DNA of 64,000 nucleotides from JANNAT01 sp031384605 (GTDB lineage Bacteria; Pseudomonadota; Alphaproteobacteria; Rhodobacterales; Rhodobacteraceae). Where the stretch lies: positions 1 to 64,000 of the forward strand of contig JANNAT010000029.1 in NCBI GenBank assembly GCA_031384605.1, in the 5' to 3' direction. The notes under the pieces are model-generated. The model saw only the letters and a program-made list of their open reading frames with translations, was not told the DNA's origin and made no database searches. The position numbers and the translations under genes were made by a program. How positions within the stretch are numbered: the first letter of the stretch is position 1; each line of letters opens with the position of its first letter. Below are positions 60,183 through 64,000 of the stretch, in pieces.

Positions 60183-62795
60183 ATGGCAAAGATGATGTCA
60201 GACCTTGCCCCGATGACAGGCTTATCGGCTGCCGAGGCTGCAAGCCGCCTCACCGCCGACGGCCCCAACGCCCTGCCACATGCCAAGCGCCGCTCGGTGG
60301 TGAAGGTTGTCGTGAATGTGCTGCGCGAACCGATGCTGGCGCTGCTGCTGGCGGGGGGTGTGGTGTATCTGTTGCTGGGCAGCCGGGCCGAGGCGTTGAT
60401 CTTGCTGGCCTTTGCCTGCATGTCGATCACCATCACAGCCGTGCAAGAGGCGCGGACCGAACGCGTGCTGGAGGCTTTGCGTGATCTGACCAGCCCGCGC
60501 GCGCTGGTGGTGCGCGGGGGAGAGCGGCTGCGTATTGCGGGCACGGATGTGGTGCGCGGCGATACCATCGTGCTGGCCGAAGGCGACAGGGTGCCTGCGG
60601 ACGCGCGGCTGTTGCAGGCGTCCGATCTGTCAGCCGACGAATCCCTGCTGACGGGCGAGGCTGTGCCGGTGCGCAAGGCCGTGGGTGCGCCGGATGCGGC
60701 TGCGCGACCCGGCGGCGAAGATCAACCGCTGGTGTTTTCCGGCACGCTGATCGTGCGCGGCACTGCCTTGGCCGAAGTTACCGCAACCGGCGCGCGCAGT
60801 GAGATCGGCAAGATCGGCACCTCGCTGGACCAGTTGGAAACCGCTACGCCGCATTTGCAACGTCAGATGCGCACGCTTGTGCTGGCCTTTGCGCTGATTG
60901 GCGGGGCGGTGGCGCTGTTGGTGGTCGGGCTTTACGGCTGGATGCGCGGCGACTGGCTTGACGGGGTGCTGGCGGGCATCGCGGTGGGCATGGCGATGCT
61001 GCCCGAGGAATTCCCCATGGTGCTGGCTGTGTTCATGGCGATGGGGGCGTGGCGGATTTCCAAGGCGCGGGTGCTGACGCGCAGGGCTTCGGCGATTGAA
61101 TCGTTGGGGGCGGCATCGGTGCTTTGCACCGACAAGACCGGGACGCTGACCGAGAACCGCATGACCATCGCGGCGCTGCATCTGGCCGACAGCAAGGCGT
61201 TTGTGATCGGAAAAGACCTTGTGCCGGACGCGTTTCGCGAATTGGCGGCGGCGGGCGTCATGGCTTCGGCAACAGAGCCGTTCGATCCGATGGAAAAGGC
61301 CTTTCATGCCTTGGCCAAAGCCGATCTGCGAACGGGCGAAACCCTGCCCGGCGAGGCGCGCACATTGATCAAGTCCTACCCTTTGTCACCCAAATTGCTG
61401 GCCATGTCGCAGGTCTGGGATACATCTGACAATGGCGCAGATGGCAAAGGTGGCCTTATGATCGCGGCCAAAGGCGCCCCCGAGGCGATAGCCGATTTGT
61501 GCCATCTGACAGCGCCTGCACGGGCCGCGATGATGCAGGCCGTTGACGCTATGGCCGCCCAAGGCCTGCGCATTCTGGGCGTGGCCGAGGCGGGATTTGC
61601 GGGCAAAACCCTGCCTGCGGATCAGCACGATTTCGACTATCGGTTTCTGGGTCTGGTCGGGCTGGCAGACCCGCTGCGCGCCTCGGTTCCCGCGGCAGTG
61701 GCGCAGTGCAAATCTGCGGGGATCAAGGTGATCATGATCACCGGGGATTATCCCGCCACGGCGCTGGCAATTGCAAACGACGCCGGGATCGGCGGCGATA
61801 TGGTGATCGACGGCACCGCATTGGCCGCGATGGCCGACACAGATCTTGCGACAGCTGTGCAAACCGCGACGGTCTTTGCCCGCATCCTGCCCGAACAAAA
61901 ACTGCGCATCGTCAAGGCCCTGCAGGCCAAAGGTGCCATCGTCGCGATGACCGGTGACGGGGTGAACGACGCACCATCGCTGAAGGCTGCCGACATCGGT
62001 GTGGCAATGGGCGGGCGTGGCACCGATGTGGCGCGCGAGGCGGCCAGCATCGTGCTGCTGGATGATGATTTCGGCTCTATCGTCGCCACGGTGCGGCTGG
62101 GGCGGCGCATTTATGACAACCTGCGCAAGGCAATGTCATTCATCTTGGCCGTGCATGTGCCCATCGCGGGCCTTGCGCTGATACCGCTGGCGTTTGGGAT
62201 GCCACTGCTGTTCGGCCCGGTGCATATCGCCTTTCTGGAGATGGTCATCGACCCGGTCTGCTCATTGGTGTTCGAAGCCGAAGGCGAAGAAGACGGCGTG
62301 ATGGACCGCCCGCCCCGCCCGGTGTCAGAGCCGCTGTTTTCCACGCCCACGATCATCTGGAGTTTGGTGCAAGGTGCTTTAGTGCTGGGTGTTGTCACCA
62401 CGATCCTGTTTCTTGCCCCCGATTATGGCTTTGACACCGATCAGGTTCGTGCGTTGACCTTTCATTCGCTGGTGCTGTGCGTGGTGGCGCTGATCTTTGT
62501 GGATCGCTCTGTCTCGTCCTCGCTGATCACGGCGATCACCCGGCCCAACCGGGCGCTGGCCTATGTGCTGCCCATCGTCGCGGTCCTGCTGGCTGTCACC
62601 ATCTTCTGGGCCCCGGCGCGCGATTTGTTCCGCTTTGGCGCGCTGGATGCGCAATGGCTGGTGGTGCCGGGCGGCGCGGGGCTGACGGTTCTGATCATTC
62701 TTGAACTGCTGAAACCGATCTGGCGCAGGGCCACGCGCACCGGCGGATCACAGCCGATGCAGGCCGGGCAAACCGCAAATCTTCGGCCAAGCTGA
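60183..62795 (+). CDS. P2-type cation-transporting ATPase
   Basis: 870 residues from ATG 60183 (GGAGAAG upstream; the earlier ATG overlaps the FNR region). GLSAAEAASRLTADGPNALP is the cation-ATPase N-terminal domain. Then come SLLTGEAVPV, LPEEFPMVLAV (helix 4 ion site), LCTDKTGTLTENRM (phosphorylated Asp), MITGDYPATA, GDGVNDAPSLKAADIGVAMG and the C-terminal membrane block. Ion is not certain (Ca2+ or another cation). Possibly FNR-controlled, being divergent from the arc operon. Confidence 0.9.
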   Translation: MAKMMSDLAPMTGLSAAEAASRLTADGPNALPHAKRRSVVKVVVNVLREPMLALLLAGGVVYLLLGSRAEALILLAFACMSITITAVQEARTERVLEALRDLTSPRALVVRGGERLRIAGTDVVRGDTIVLAEGDRVPADARLLQASDLSADESLLTGEAVPVRKAVGAPDAAARPGGEDQPLVFSGTLIVRGTALAEVTATGARSEIGKIGTSLDQLETATPHLQRQMRTLVLAFALIGGAVALLVVGLYGWMRGDWLDGVLAGIAVGMAMLPEEFPMVLAVFMAMGAWRISKARVLTRRASAIESLGAASVLCTDKTGTLTENRMTIAALHLADSKAFVIGKDLVPDAFRELAAAGVMASATEPFDPMEKAFHALAKADLRTGETLPGEARTLIKSYPLSPKLLAMSQVWDTSDNGADGKGGLMIAAKGAPEAIADLCHLTAPARAAMMQAVDAMAAQGLRILGVAEAGFAGKTLPADQHDFDYRFLGLVGLADPLRASVPAAVAQCKSAGIKVIMITGDYPATALAIANDAGIGGDMVIDGTALAAMADTDLATAVQTATVFARILPEQKLRIVKALQAKGAIVAMTGDGVNDAPSLKAADIGVAMGGRGTDVAREAASIVLLDDDFGSIVATVRLGRRIYDNLRKAMSFILAVHVPIAGLALIPLAFGMPLLFGPVHIAFLEMVIDPVCSLVFEAEGEEDGVMDRPPRPVSEPLFSTPTIIWSLVQGALVLGVVTTILFLAPDYGFDTDQVRALTFHSLVLCVVALIFVDRSVSSSLITAITRPNRALAYVLPIVAVLLAVTIFWAPARDLFRFGALDAQWLVVPGGAGLTVLIILELLKPIWRRATRTGGSQPMQAGQTANLRPS

Positions 62796-62894
62796 TTTCG
62801 GTCAACACCGGATTGCAAGTTTGCGCGCAAAGGTCTGGCATCCGGTGGGCAGTTTGGTCACCGCGCAACCGAACCGCAACCAAAGGAGACCACC

Positions 62895-63287
62895 ATGAAA
62901 GGATATGTCGCGCATATCGAAGAGCTGACCGAAGACAACCACGACTTCCGGCACGTGCTTTACACCGGGCAGCATTTGCAACTGGTGCTGATGGCCCTGC
63001 AACCCGGGCAGGATATCGGGTCGGAAACCCACGCCACGCATGACCAGTTTTTCCGCATCGAAAAAGGCCGGGGCGAGATTGTGATCGACGGGGCCGCCAC
63101 GTCGGTCAAGGGCGGCGACGGCATCACCGTGCCCGCAGGTGCGCGGCACAATTTGAAGAATACCGGCGACAAACCGCTGCGGCTTTACACGCTTTATGGT
63201 CCGCCCAACCACGTCTATCATCTGGTGCACGGCAAGACATCCGAGGCCGTGGCCTGCCACGAAGTATTCGACGGCGTGCCGACTTAA
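62895..63287 (+). CDS. Cupin-domain protein
   Basis: 130 residues, AAAGGAGA upstream. One conserved cupin barrel: DIGSETHATHDQFFRIEKGRGEIVIDG (metal-binding His and Glu residues) and PAGARHNLKNTGDKPLRLYTLYGPPNH (third His). Single-domain cupins of this kind bind a metal and act on small molecules or signal; the substrate is unknown. Stands alone, 99 bases after the ATPase. Confidence 0.88.
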   Translation: MKGYVAHIEELTEDNHDFRHVLYTGQHLQLVLMALQPGQDIGSETHATHDQFFRIEKGRGEIVIDGAATSVKGGDGITVPAGARHNLKNTGDKPLRLYTLYGPPNHVYHLVHGKTSEAVACHEVFDGVPT

Positions 63288-63559
63288 CGGCCCGCACCAC
63301 AGCCTGCGACGCCCTGACCCGGCGCGAACACGCTGCCCAACCGTCCGACGCAAGATCAACGCATCGCCTGACACCTGCAGCATTGGCAAAACTGCAGCTG
63401 CCGCAAAACGCCGGATGGGGTTGTCGCGCGTGCGGCAGAACCCGGGATCAGTTTTGTGCAAAGAAAGCCGCTTCGTTTGGACCCACTGAAAGCGCGTGTA
63501 AAAGTTGCCGGTTGAACTGCAGCCTGTTCCGCCTTGAATAGACGCGGGGACCACAAAAG
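63288..63559. other. 272-base intergenic region
   Basis: No supported gene on either strand. No EcfG promoter and no FNR box were seen. A short inverted repeat around CTGCAG/CTGCAGCT near 63375-63400 is the only structure noted. Confidence 0.5.
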
Positions 63560-64000
63560 ATGCCCAACAGGCGCAATCTGTTATTTGGCGCTGGTGCTGC
63601 AGGCCTTGGCACGGTGCTTGGGTTTGGCGGCGTTTTGCGCGCATTCAGTCCCGGTCAGCCAAAAGCGCTTGTGAATGATGCGGGCCAGCCAATTGCTGGC
63701 AGCATTTCCGAGCGCGTCTTTGTCAAGATCAACAGCCTGCGGCAAGGCATGATCATCCAAAGTGCCGATATCGCTAATCCTGTGCTGTTGTTCGTGCATG
63801 GCGGCCCGGGAATGCCAGAGTTCTTTTTGAACACCACGCATCCCACGGGGTTAGAGCACGACTTTACCGTGGTCTGGTGGGAACAACGCGGCGCGGGTCT
63901 CTCTTATAACCCCGACATTTCGCCGCAAAGCATGACCATGGCACAGATGATTGCCGACACGGTTGCAGTGACAGATTACCTGCGGCAGCGGTTTGGGAAA
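63560..64000 (+). CDS. Secreted alpha/beta hydrolase (proline iminopeptidase-like), cut by the window edge
   Basis: The first 147 codons only. A Tat-like or Sec signal MPNRRNLLFGAGAAGLGTVLG is followed by LLFVHGGPGMPEFF (HGGPG oxyanion motif of proline iminopeptidase-like S33 hydrolases) and TVVWWEQRGAGLSYN (the WDQRGxGxS motif, Glu in place of Asp). The nucleophile Ser lies beyond the window. It would act in the periplasm. Confidence 0.85.
   Translation, partial: MPNRRNLLFGAGAAGLGTVLGFGGVLRAFSPGQPKALVNDAGQPIAGSISERVFVKINSLRQGMIIQSADIANPVLLFVHGGPGMPEFFLNTTHPTGLEHDFTVVWWEQRGAGLSYNPDISPQSMTMAQMIADTVAVTDYLRQRFGK

Noticed and set aside
62792..62805. CTGATTTCGGTCAA as an FNR box for the cupin gene
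   Set aside because: One consensus base is wrong, it overlaps the ATPase stop codon, and it is about 90 bases from the cupin start.

Overview
The window is about 60% GC and looks like a chromosome segment of a marine Rhodobacterales (Roseobacter-group) alphaproteobacterium. Supporting signs are an NepR-PhyR-EcfG general stress module, a 2,825-residue NdvB/ChvB-type cyclic glucan synthase, FnrL-type boxes and a glutamine-synthetase-based polyamine cluster. No rRNA, CRISPR or intact mobile element was seen. One tRNA-Gly(GCC) lies at 12.78-12.85 kb.

Layout. 0-2.2 kb: rlmJ, a TerB-like protein and a PhnD-like binding protein. 2.2-12.7 kb: an amino-acid/polyamine-type ABC transporter with two tandem binding proteins, then two glutamine synthetase paralogues, a class I glutamine amidotransferase, a PuuB-like FAD oxidase and a DegT-type aminotransferase, which together look like a gamma-glutamylation route for amines. 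12.9-21.7 kb: a gene graveyard. A P-type ATPase fragment and a degenerate sigma-54-type regulator face a former catabolic operon (SDR, five-gene Liv-type transporter, zinc alcohol dehydrogenase, alpha/beta hydrolase, FAD monooxygenase). Seven of its nine genes carry nonsense codons, frameshifts or internal deletions, although the gene junctions are preserved.

22.2-45 kb: a general-stress island. It holds the cyclic glucan synthase, an AI-2E-type permease, a YqjD/YqjE-like membrane cassette, a PNPOx-family protein, a Crp/Fnr regulator, phyR, nepR-ecfG, a HisKA_2 histidine kinase, CsbD, DUF1328 and DUF1269 proteins, Dps and a LuxR-type regulator. I found ten matches to the EcfG promoter (GGAAC, 16-17 bases, CGTT) placed correctly before these genes. 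One fires leftward into a rho-independent terminator with no ORF between, which predicts a small RNA of about 119 nt with a C-rich loop.

45-64 kb: an NADPH-type MDR reductase and a DJ-1/PfpI protein, a 2-oxoglutarate dioxygenase-like protein, a phospholipase-D-like enzyme with an EEP-family phosphatase, a copper P-type ATPase with a 34-residue membrane partner, a CbpA/CbpM chaperone pair, a second Crp/Fnr regulator, and an arginine deiminase operon (arcD-like, arcA, arcB, arcC). The arc operon is divergent from a P2-type cation ATPase across a perfect FNR box. A cupin and an edge-truncated alpha/beta hydrolase end the window. The second half therefore combines oxygen-limitation energy metabolism (arginine fermentation, FNR boxes) with stress protection.
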